A stretch of 64,000 bases of DNA, from the NCBI GenBank assembly GCA_016801885.1, contig CM028887.1, positions 27,050,511 to 27,114,510 on the forward strand, read 5' to 3'. The position numbers and the translations under genes were made by a program. Below are positions 32,880-64,000 of this stretch, one piece after another (the first letter of the stretch is position 1; each line of letters begins with the position of its first letter). The notes beneath the pieces are model-generated. The model did no database searches. It saw nothing but the letters and a program-made list of their open reading frames with translations, and was not told the DNA's origin. This stretch comes from Toxotes chatareus (taxonomy: Eukaryota > Chordata > Actinopteri > Toxotidae).

Positions 32880-34460
32880 ACCAGGAGGGTTAATGTCAGG
32901 GATGCTGCCTGTCCAATCTTGGCCAGTTTGTACAAATGTCAAAGACTGGACAGACACCTGACAGAGGGCTGCCTTGAGATGATCAAAGAGGAGGCAGAGA
33001 GCTACATGGATGGCATAACGAGAACAAAACCATTAGCTGTCCTGGCAACACTGAGGGCAACAAAGCCACTGATGGCTGCCGTCCTAGACTTGGAGGGAGA
33101 AGAGGAGGAGGATGAGGTGCACATGCCCGAATAACCAGAGGAGGAGAAGGCGGCCCCAGATTGTATTCGCTGCAAACTGAAGGAACACAACCAGAAGCTG
33201 GAGAAGGAGCTTTCTACTGTATATAGAAGGTACAAGCAGCTGAAGAAGAAGTTCCACCACCTGTCCAAGTCAGCTGGATCAGTGAGTGAAGCTGGGTAGC
33301 CCTGGGCCTGTGTTCATAATGATCATAATGTGCACTGTCAGAAAAGGGCTGAGAGAATCCTGTTGCAGTGGTTGTGGCTAGGAGGAGGAGGGAGATTCCA
33401 GGCTGACTCTGACAAAAAAACAAAAGGAAGATGTTATTCATAAATTCACAACAGGGAAGCAGGGGACACCTGAAATGTTGCTTTCCAAATATCATTTGTT
33501 ACTAAGCAGTGATGACACAAGGCTGTGAAGACTGACCTTATGCTTTTGGAGATGGGTAGACCACCTGGTACTGATGGGCAAGACAATCACAACAGCTAAC
33601 ACCTACTAAATGTGTACCAGTTCCTCAAGCACATGATGGAGACCCCGCTACGCCTATGTTGCCTCTCCCAGACCCAGCTAACTGGGGTGATGGGGGCTGT
33701 GAGGGCAGCCCTGGCCCACATCAGAAAAAAGGCTGTGCTTCATCAATTAAAGGTGAAGGCAACCAAAATGAGAGACTCAGAGAGAGACTCAAGAGGTGCA
33801 GACAGTTTGGCCATGGCAAAGATTCCACAGCTGCTGGGTAAGTGTGTATAATGGATAGTTGAGCCTCTGTGCATTGTGTGTGTATGTGTCACTCTCCAAG
33901 GCGCTGAAACAATATTTGTGTTCTTTTTTTTACCATGTCCTCTTCTCAGACAAAATGAAGGATGACAACACCCAGCATTTCTCTTACTGTTTTTACGGTC
34001 ACATTCGTCACCAGCATTTGTGGACACAGCCCTGGAGTTCTGACAAACATGAAGTTATTGAAGTCAACTCTGCCAAGACTGGCAACCAGTCCTCTGGGGG
34101 TTTTGTTGTCTTCATAAGTATGTGGGTTTTGAGTGAAGTGTGGTCAATTTTTAGTCATTCCCAGATATTTTGATATAGTTTGCCTTCTTTTGAATGTGCT
34201 GCTCAGGATTCCCATTTGGACAGCCCACTTTATAAAAAATGTTTCTCCTTTGTCACATCTGTGACAATTGGAAACCCACGCCACTCCATTCAAGAGTATT
34301 TCCAGGCAAAGAAAGTCCAACAAGTGCCACAAAACGACTACAGCAGACCAATTTTATACCCTCTGCCTCTGCAGTTGCCTCAAACTCTGGAGCTGCCTCA
34401 ACTTCCAAGAAGAGGAGCCACAATTGAATCATCAGACTCCAGCACTAAGGAAGGAGGGGA
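32880..34460 (+). pseudogene. Unrecognised coding-like region, degenerate
   Basis: Open frames follow one another on the + strand: 32919-33134 (acidic end DLEGEEEEDEVHMPE), continuing after a stop into a Lys-rich, heptad-like stretch KLKEHNQKLEKELSTVYRRY; then 33612-33851; then 34180-34460 with proline-rich PLPLQLPQTLELPQLPRR. Composition is more coding-like than its surroundings, but stops and frame changes break it and I recognise no family. It may be a decayed transposon accessory gene or processed pseudogene. Confidence 0.3.
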
Positions 34461-34471
34461 GCCTCTGTTGT

Positions 34472-34611
34472 CCAACTGGTCTGAGCAGGAGAAAAGACAA
34501 GTGACTTCTCATACCTTTAATGATAATAAAAATAACAAGAATAAAGAAATGATAAAAGACCAAAGTCAACTCGTGAAGTCACTTGTGTTTCCTGCTGCTC
34601 AGACCAGCTGG
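34472..34611. mobile_element. 140-bp hairpin element with 37-bp inverted ends
   Basis: The left arm 34472-34508 (CCAACTGGTCTGAGCAGGAG then AAAAGACAAGTGACTTC) pairs with the right arm 34575-34611 at about 33 of 37 positions. The interior (34501-34571) recurs as a direct copy at 35347-35416 without the arms. It looks like a tiny inverted-repeat transposon. Target duplication not identified. Confidence 0.5.
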
Positions 34612-35346
34612 AAAGCAAAAGCTCACAGTCTGGCCTCCCCAGAAGATGGCTTATACTTTATGCTTCACAGACACAGTGTGGACACCTTCATTAATTATTT
34701 CAATCTCCTAACACAAAAGCAGGATTTAACAGTAACAGAATGTGTGTATTTTTCTTTAACTGGGACATCTCCAAACCCCATGTTTATTTATTTATTTATT
34801 TATTTTTGGTATGAGACTAAAATAGAGACAGTTTTTTGTTTAGTTTTTGTTTTTTCTTGTCACTGCATAAATGAGGACTGATTTGAATTTGGACTCATTT
34901 ATGTTTGAACTTTAAAGACATATAGTCTTTAAAGTACTTTTCTGTTATGCAGTGGAGAAATAGAAGTGCAGCATTTAAAGGTATTGATTTGGTTTTATAA
35001 AATGTTTGCACAATATAACTGGTTGTGCTGATATACCAGCAGCTGCAGCTTCAGTCCTTTTCCTTATATTTGGGTTGTTATAAATTTGTATTTTAAAATT
35101 TCAGGTGTTTTATGGAAGTGAAGATTGTCCTTTTTTGTCCTTTTTTTTTTAAAAAGCAAAAACTTATACCATCAGAATCATTTAACAGATACTGCATGGG
35201 CAAATGTAGTTAATTTACGTGGCTTCTGAAATGGAACCCCATGCTGTGCTTATCTCTGCACAGCAGACCATTGTTATTTTAGCAATTATTTAACATTTTG
35301 TAATTTCAAATGCTGTGCAGAGATCACAGATACATTTAGAAATAAT

Positions 35347-35416
35347 GTGATTTCTCATACCTTTAATGATAATAAAAATAACAAGAATTAAGAGATGACA
35401 AAAGACCAAGGTCAAT
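35347..35416 (+). repeat. Direct copy of the hairpin-element interior
   Basis: The segment TTCTCATACCTTTAATGATA and the following 45 bp are nearly identical to 34505-34571, with four or five differences. The flanking arms of 34472-34611 are not present here. Confidence 0.6.
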
Positions 35417-36224
35417 CCTGAATGAGTGGGATAAATATTTCCCTTTGAGAGTCATTCATGGATTTTTAATCCAAACACAGTCAAGTACACTAAAGTCAAA
35501 GACAATAAGAGGCTCAGTTATCTTCAGTTATCTTTTGTCTTTTTCCTAATTGGAAAAAGTAAAATATCACACATCTGGAGGAAAAGAAACTTTTACTGAA
35601 ATTTCCTGAAAATAATTAATAAGTACTTAGCAGCTGGTTTGCCATGTGTGAAGGCTGTATATTCATAACATAGTAATGCACTTCAAGAAAGAGCATAACA
35701 CACAGTGTAGCAGCTGGTGTTTAAAACAGTTTAATATACGCTCAGAACTGGAATATTCTGATGAGGCTAAAGCATTTACTGACTGAGCTGCCAAAGCTCT
35801 CTAACGCTTCATGGTAGAAGGTGCAGAAAAAAATTAATTAACACATAAACAGCATCTCATGCAGGACTTAGACCATGGACGTAAGTAATAGGGAGAAATC
35901 CTATCATATTGATTAGTATATTATCATATTTTGTTTGCAGTTAGATATAAAAACTTAAGAACAAAAACACAGTGAAAATGAATATGAATGTGGAATCCTA
36001 ATACTAAAAAAAAAAAAAAAAAAAATGCAAGAAGCTGTCTCATTGTGGCTGATGTGCTGTGGTAATAAGCATATTCTGTTACAGGTAGCGTGTTTTGCTG
36101 CTCCGTCACTACTCTGTTATTTTCGCCTCTTTCGTCATTACAGTGGCTAATTAACCACAGTACATAAAAACTTACACTAGCTGTGCTAAGCACTTTACTA
36201 CTAGATATGACAAATTCCTCCTTA

Positions 36225-37125
36225 TTAACAGTCTATGTACAACAGTCCTTTGAAGTATCTGTAATTAAACCTTTTCTTAAAAAGCCAACTCTTGATTCAG
36301 GTCATTATCCAACTACAGACCTATATCTAACCCTCCATTTCTGATTCTTGAGAAACCAGTCTCCAATCAGCTGTGTGACTTTCTACAGAACAACAATTCA
36401 TTTGAGGATTGTCAGTCTGGATTTAGAGTGATTCATAGCACAGAGACGGCATTAGTGAAAGTTACAAATGACCCACTAACTGCATCAAACAAGGGGCTTG
36501 TCTCTGTGCTTGTTTTGTTAAATGTTAGTGCTACATTTGACACCACCATCACATCCTATTACAGAGACTGGAACACACAAAGACCTGGATGATCATTAAT
36601 ATTCTGCTGTTAAACTCAGACAAAACCAAAGTCATTGCAAGTAACCCAAAGACCTTAGAATTACATTAACTAATGATATAGTTACTCTAGATGACATTCC
36701 CCAGGCCTCCAGTACCACTGTAAGGCATCTCAGGGTTATCTATGATAGGGAAAGGGTGTTCTCACCTACAAAGCCCTCAATAGTCAGGCACCATCATATC
36801 TTAAGGAACTCATAGTATCCTATTACTGCATTAGAACACTTCACTCCCAGAGCCCAGGCTTACTTGTGGTTCCTAGAGTCTCCAAAAGAACAACATGTGG
36901 CAGATCCTTCAGCTCTCAGGCTCATCTCCTGTGGAACCATCCACCAGTTTAGGTTAGACACCCTCTCCATGTTTAACAGTAGGCTTTCTTTGTACCATCC
37001 CCTAGTTTAAGCTGCAATACATGTAGCCAACTAAGATTACTCTCTTTCCTGTAGTTTTTTTTCTTTCTTGTCTCTCTCTTCTTTCCTGCTGTTGCTGTTG
37101 TTGTTTTCTGACTTAAGGTCAGCCT
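36225..37125 (+). pseudogene. LINE relic (L2/CR1-like RT), rearranged
   Basis: Frameshifted + strand translation gives VIKPFLKKPTLDSGHYPTTD, then QLCDFLQNNNSFEDCQSGF and the STETALVKVTND motif of the RT fingers and palm. After a deletion of the catalytic core it gives AYKALNSQAPSYLKELI and LLVVPRVSKRTTCGRSFSSQ from the far C-terminus. So the middle of the element is lost and the ends are joined. It lies in the intergenic spacer. Confidence 0.7.
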
Positions 37126-37419
37126 GTTCTAGTGATGTCTTTTATATGCAGATGATAGTGCTTTAGTAGTGTCTCATAAAGACAAAGTGATGTGAGCATT
37201 TGGCTATTTGATAACAGGTTATTCCTCCGCCTTAGAAAGACTGAAGATCTAAAAGAACACTTAATTAAATAGGTCAAAGAGTTTAAAGTTAAAGTTCAAA
37301 AAAATTGTGTTACGTATTTGGGATGTGAATTATATGACTATATATGAGGAGGTATTCAGGCATGTTCAATTTGTGAACATTTTACTGTATTTGGATATTA
37401 ATTTTTAATAAAACTGCCT

Positions 37420-37780
37420 TTTTGCACATCAGTCACCCTTTACTGTGGTACCCCACAGCTGTGGTCAGGTGCATCCTGTTTGCTTTAATTATCCTTGAGA
37501 CACATCTAGACATTGATTGATCTGTGGCAAACTGAATTGATTAGACATATCTGAGACAGGGCTCACAATTCATAGTGCAAGTCAGGACAAAAAAACCAAG
37601 CCATGGAGTCTAAGGAATTCTCTGCAGACCTATGTGATAAAACTGTGGTGAGGCATAGATTAGGACAAGGTCATAGAACCATCTCTAAAGTTTGAATGTT
37701 CCCAGGAGCACAGTGGCCTCAATAATTGAGAAATGGAAGAAGTTTGGATCCACTACTACTCTTCTAAAGTTGGCCACAAT
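37420..37780 (+). pseudogene. Tc1-like transposon fragment (salmonid-type family), N-terminal part only
   Basis: This holds the 5' region and transposase start of a Tc1 element: ATGGAGTCTAAGGAATTCTC encodes MESKEFSADLCDKTVVRHR, followed by a stop and the GTGGCCTCAATAATTGAGAA / TGGAAGAAGTTTGGATC helix-turn-helix segment. Homology stops near AAGTTGGCCAC. The catalytic DDE domain is absent. This is a third Tc1 family in the window. Confidence 0.65.
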
Positions 37781-40265
37781 ACAAAACATGATAAGGTTAT
37801 GAGGCGGCGATCTGAAGATGAGGAGAAGAAAGGTGCTGCTGGGGCGACACAGACTTCACTCACTGAGTCCTTTGGCAGTGGCAGCCATTACCCAGGTACA
37901 GAGAGAGAGAATGTAGCTACTGGCTATGTTTATCACTGTCACTGACTGAGGGAAAATGATTCATGTCTGTCTTCAGTTTGTGTGTTGATGTTCAAACAAA
38001 AGAAGTATCCTGCAGTCTGAAAAGCATGCAATGCTATTTCAAATTGGTATAAATACACATGCCAGCTAAATAAATAATATAGTTATGATATAAGTAATTA
38101 AATAAATAAATGCTACAATAAATAGCTGTCTAGGGATCAGCTCTTAATTACAATTAATTACAATTAAAATTAAGACCCAGTCTTAATTGTTTTGACTGAC
38201 AGACTGAATAAAGTTTTTGTCCATATGTTTCTATTTTTTCTTGTCTCTGAGAATTCGGTATAACACATCACAAAACCTCCTTTTGTTAGTATACCTTGCT
38301 CTTGCACCACAAAAAAGTTTGTTTGTGAAAGTTCCCTGAACAGAGAGCTGACACCGCAACTTTGATGGACACCCATTTTACTTTTACGTGTGAAAGCAGG
38401 CAGGATTGGAACTTGTCTCTCAAGTTCTCCTGCATCAGTCTCCCAACTATTAACTACTTCTTTCACTTTTCATGTGAAAAACCAAGCGTAACACCGTGAA
38501 CACCTGAGAGGAGAGACAGTCTGAAAGCAGGCATCATTATTACAATGTTAACTGTAGTGCAAACTGGTTTGTTTGAAGCATACTGAACTCTGAACCACAG
38601 AGCCACCACTGAGACGCTTGAGAGGAATTTACGCTTGGTGTTGTTGAGGTTCTGTGAAATGGCACCTTAAAAACAACACCAGATTAACTCTATTTGGGGT
38701 TACTAGGCATAATCAGTAAGTTCACTTTGTTGAGTCTCACACCCCATTTTCACTTGCTATTAGGGTTAGGATTACTCAGAGTACTGAATTGGATATCGTA
38801 CCTTAATCAAGAAAATACATGCAAATGCAGGTGTACATGAACACATAATGCCTTAAATTCAGACTGCTGTCAGATTAGGCCCCATGTCCATATAAGGTTT
38901 TTCTCTGGCAGAAGTCAGAGGCAGGGCACTGAGGAGCGCTTCATTTCAAAAGCACTGCCTGTGGGTTTTGTTTCCGTGTCAGCAATAGCTTGACATCACC
39001 ATGTCACTGCTCCTTTGCTTTTTATTGCTATTTGTTTATTTAGTTCAGAGAGTTTAGGGAGAGACAACAAGAAGAGCTCAGATCAACCCCACAAAAAAGG
39101 CAGAGAGCTCTGAAATAAGAACACGGGTGATGCACTTTTTCTCTTGGTTGGCACATGCCGTCACACACACTCTCTCCTCAACTGCTGTCCAGGGTTCATA
39201 TGAGAAAATGGCTTCTGGAGCTGCTAGAGAGGACATGAAAGCTGTAACTCCATAACTATCACTGTGGGATGGCTTTTTATCTTTCTTTTTTTTTAAAATC
39301 AGAACCAGAGCATTTACAGAAGCTATGTCAGAGTTATTTTGGAATTGTTAGCAGTTCCAGAACTTATACTAAGAGGATGGGGGCATAGTCAAAGGGCGAG
39401 GGTGAAAGGTCATAAGAACGAGGCACTGTGAAATAAAATCGTTAAAAATGTTACTATGAAATTCTAAAAGAGTAAAGGAAAAATAAAAAGTCTGAAATAT
39501 GGTATTTCACACAGGAGCGTGTTTGTCATGTTTTTTTTCTTTGTTATTACAATGCGATTTAATATAATTTAACATTTGTATTGACATGCTATATTGCTAT
39601 ATCACTTTATCTTGTTATGTAATGAGAAGCTCATGTTCTTATTCATAACTGAGACTCTCATTATAACATGAGAAATATCTTGTTATATCTTGATATCTAT
39701 TTCAAAAGGATCTCAGAAACTCAGTAAATAGTTTGTCATGGTGGAAGCATTAAACTTTCAGAAGTGATACAATGTGTTTGTAATTATTTTGAAAGTTTAT
39801 TTTTCATTTTCATTCATTATTCATCTTTGTGTATATTTTTTATATTTACTTTCTTCTCTTCTATTTTGGATTTTCTACACCTTTAACATAAAGTGTTACA
39901 ATAATCTTACTCTCAGTGAAAAGCATTTATTTCTAAGGTACAGCATAGGGGTATTGGAGTAGCCACATCAAGGTTTAGTTTACATTAACCACAATGTCAT
40001 ATATCAGATGCAGACACACATGCAGTGCCTACTTAATGCACGGGCTTAAAGGGGACTCAAGCCAACAGCCCCAAGGTTTTATAGTTGTGCCAATTGAGTT
40101 ACTCTCAGGAAACACAGCAGTCTATGAAATGCTGGAAATCTTGACTTTACCAGAATAGAGTTCAGTATATGAGTTTGCAATTTGTCATTTGAATGTAGTT
40201 TTAATATCAGCATAGTCAGTATGTGTCAGGATACAAACCACTTTATTTTCACCCTCCTCCCTCTC
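37781..40265. other. Intergenic spacer downstream of glrb
   Basis: No gene is recognised. It contains the glrb 3' UTR on the minus strand, whose end is not fixed by sequence. A candidate AATAAA signal (minus strand, 40242-40247) lies only about 20 bp past the stop, and others lie farther, for example near 39797. The remainder is AT-rich. Confidence 0.4.
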
Positions 40266-61474
<21,209 letters not shown>

Positions 61475-62090
61475 GGTGCCTAAAAAAAAAAAGAGAAATA
61501 CTGGTCTTTACATACGCTACTATAACAAAATCAATAACCTTAATAAAGTTGCTAACTTCTTCTTACATTTGGTTACTTTTAAGACCCCCAACTACAAGCA
61601 GCAGCACATACAGTCAACCAATCAACAGCAGAAATGTCAGCAGTCTGTAAATGTGCATACATCACTAAGCCCATTTCTTGTGTACAGTGTACTTTATTTT
61701 TGGAGTCTACAGGAGTGAGATTATTCCTGTGTGTGAGTAGTAGCTGCTTAGTTTAGCACAGACACTAGAAACAGTGGGAACCAGTCATCTGTCGTTTCTT
61801 TAATGTGTACAAAATCAGGCATGTAAAAACAACACTTTGTCATTGCATGTTTTAGTTCTGTTTTAGAAGTTTTTTGTTGTTGTTATTGTTGTTTTTGTTT
61901 TTGGCTAAATACAATAACTTCCTTGAGTGTCCACTGGTTGCCTGGCAGCTGCTCAGAGACAAGAAATTCTGCCACCTTGCTGCCACAAGGCAATTGTTGC
62001 CTTGAATAAATGTCAAGTGTGTATTTGAGAGGAACACTAGAGGGCAGTAAAGTTTAGTACAGGTGAGCTGATTTCCAGTATCAGCTCAGA
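61475..62090 (-). promoter_or_regulatory. glrb 5' UTR and upstream region
   Basis: Sequence directly upstream of the glrb start codon. The Kozak context GCACCATGG is clear. No TATA box, CpG cluster or splice acceptor stands out, so a further non-coding first exon farther upstream, possibly outside the window, is possible. Confidence 0.35.
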
Positions 62091-62374
62091 TTGGAGATTG
62101 GAGTTTTTCAAGACCTAAATGTTATTCTTCTCAAACGTTTTTTTAGAGACTCTCCTCCTCCCTGGTTATCACACTTGTGCCACTGTAAAGTCCAAATATT
62201 ATTAACACTGAAGTTCATCTTTTTGTATGCACTTAATGGGCCACAGGAAATGCACCTTGACAAGCCACAGCCTGCACAAACTGCAGCAAACCAAAACCAA
62301 AAGATCAGCCAGGCTGTAGTAACTGTTTTCTTGAGGTCTGAAGTCTTCAGAGGGCAAATAGAAGTTAAGCCTCT

Positions 62375-62450
62375 GAGATTCCGATTCAGATTCAGATTCA
62401 GAGAACTTTATTGTCATTCCTTCTACGTCAGGTACATATTAGGAACGAGA
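62375..62450 (-). repeat. LINE 3' tail fragment
   Basis: The block GATTCCGATTCAGATTCAGATTCAGAG followed by AACTTTATTGTCATTCC is, on the minus strand, a short LINE 3' UTR ending with tandem ATCTGA units. Only the tail remains; it is the same kind of tail as at 14735 and 2793. Confidence 0.5.
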
Positions 62451-63237
62451 TGTTGAAGCTGAATCTTATATTTCAATTTATAAATCAGCCAAGTCCAGCA
62501 TTTTTAATCATATTGTTACAAAATCTTTTTGACACACAAAATGTAACAGCTTTCCCCCAATATTTCAAAACATTATATCTATGGGAAACGTCCTAAAGTG
62601 GTGAAAATAAGCCACTCTCTTGGCAGAGCTGTGAGTGCTAAAAGTCACAATATTTTTTTCCCCCACTCCAGATTTCAAATGATTAAAATAAATTACATGA
62701 TGATGTTGTAGCCTTATATGTTTGAGATTAGATGTCTTTCTGTCATAATCAGCTGCATGATGCCTGAGTTGTGTGGCCAGGTATTTTCTCCATTTTAATC
62801 TTCCAGATACTACTACTACTACTAAACTACTGTTAGTCACTTAAAGTATAGTTCTCTCTGAAGCATCGAAGAGAGACAGAAGGTTGTGATCAGCATGTGC
62901 TCTCACTCTATGGTTCCACCAAATAAAACACATTTGTAAAAAACTTAACATGTGTTTACATGTGAGGACATTTTTTTTTTCTAGGACACAGTTCTGCATC
63001 AGTTCAGTTTGTAAACCTACACCAAGCCACACCAACAAAGCTCAGTACCAGAACTGACCCATTACCCAAAGTAACCAGTAATGGAATTAGGACCCAACCG
63101 TACTTGCAATTAAATAGGCTATAAGTAGCTCCTGGGTTGTGCAGGCAAAAGCACAGGGTTAGGGGCACTTAACAGCCCAAGAAAAAATAGATGATAAAAC
63201 AATATAGATACTTTTACTTCATTATCCAGACACCATC
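62451..63237. other. Upstream flank of glrb without recognised features
   Basis: AT-rich non-coding sequence with a short (TAC)n run at 62809-62825. No exon or named repeat recognised. Confidence 0.4.
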
Positions 63238-63780
63238 ACTTTTTGCACACTTACTGAGGAGAATGGTCAGACTACACTAAAGGCTACACTGACTCAGATA
63301 ACCGCTCTGTACAAATGTGCTGAAGTTGTACAGAGAAGCAGAAAAGGATCTCATAATGTGCAACATGTCCGACCTTGAGGAGGATGGACTACAACAGCAA
63401 AGACCATGTCAGGTTCCAGTCCTGTCAGCCAAGAGCAGAGATCTGAGGCTGCAGTGGACACAGACTCACTACTGATGAAGACTGGAAAAACGTAGCCTGG
63501 TCTGATGGATCTGGATTTCTGCTGAGGCTGCAGATGGTAGGGTCAGAGTTTGCAGTCAACAGCATGAATCCATGGACCCAACCTGCCTCGTGTCAACAGT
63601 CCAGACTGGTGGTGGTGGTGTGATGATGTGGGGAATGTTTTCTTGGTTCACTTTGGACCTTAATACCAAAAAGTCATGGTCTGAACGTCACAGTCTGTCT
63701 GAGTATTGTTACTGACCATGTTCCTCCCTTTATGGCCACAGTTCACCATCTTTCAATGTCTTTCAATGCCTACTTCCTGC
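63238..63780 (+). pseudogene. Tc1/mariner transposase relic (copy 3)
   Basis: This is the same family as 47404-48336 and 8771-9401, with shared blocks GAGGAGGATGGACTACAACA, GGTTCCAGTCCTGTCAGCC, GCCTGGTCTGATGGATCTGG and GGGAATGTTTTCTTGGTTCA. Both terminal repeats are missing: the left part is eroded, and homology ends near TGCCTACTTCCTGC. Frames are broken by stops. It lies upstream of glrb. Confidence 0.7.
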
Positions 63781-64000
63781 TTCTGAGGAGTGCAGACGTG
63801 TTTCTGACTGCTCCCACTGTCTCTTGGCTTGCTTTTTATGTTTCTCTCGTCTTTGTGATTTTTTTTCTTTCCTGAACACCCTGCTCTGCTACTCTTGGGA
63901 TATATTTTTTTAGATGGAGTTAATTAACTGGTCACTCAGTGCATTGGACAAAATTTTCCCATAAACAAAAGAATCACCGGGAGAACCACTCTGCCCTGAG

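Overview
This is vertebrate nuclear DNA, most likely from a teleost fish. It has long introns with GT/AG splice sites, AT-rich intergenic sequence, and dense relics of fish-type mobile elements: Tc1/mariner, hAT, LINEs of the CR1/Rex1/L2 kind, Penelope-like elements and short inverted-repeat elements. No bacterial, plasmid, phage or CRISPR structure is present. Two neuronal ion-channel genes lie head-to-tail on the minus strand.

Right half: a complete coding set of ten exons for the glycine receptor beta subunit (glrb) runs from the start codon at 61474 down to the stop at 40266. The exons sum to 1503 nt (500 codons plus stop), and all junctions keep frame. The protein has a signal peptide, the Cys-loop, four membrane segments and the gephyrin-binding motif. 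Left half: the first six coding exons of an AMPA receptor subunit of the GluA2 type (gria2) run from 29127 down to 1392. They sum to 702 nt (234 codons) and cover the signal peptide and the first part of the amino-terminal domain. The rest of gria2 lies beyond position 1. In mammals GLRB also sits next to and upstream of GRIA2 in the same orientation, so this is conserved microsynteny. One product is the gephyrin-anchored subunit of inhibitory synapses; the other is a subunit of the main excitatory receptor.

Everything else is intronic or intergenic and is largely transposon debris. gria2 intron 1 (14050-29057) holds a LINE reverse transcriptase relic, a 724-bp palindromic element carrying a 20-21 bp minisatellite in both arms, two hAT relics, a Penelope-like GIY-YIG relic, an inverted pair of one ~500 bp repeat 6.8 kb apart, and a direct pair of another repeat. 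The intergenic region 29128-40265 holds a TG microsatellite, an unrecognised coding-like region, a small hairpin element, a LINE relic and a Tc1 fragment. The glrb introns hold a SAMD3-like relic, a complete-ended Tc1 copy, a LINE whose endonuclease region is deleted, an endogenous-retrovirus pol fragment and a hAT transposase relic.

I found no undescribed multi-gene system. The points most worth checking are: (i) gria2 has an intron splitting what I recall as a single 197-bp exon in mammals (122 + 75 bp here); (ii) substitutions in the glrb pore helix at positions known to affect pharmacology; (iii) an extra cysteine beside a conserved disulfide cysteine in gria2; and (iv) several nested or paired repeats. 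All coordinates were read by eye.
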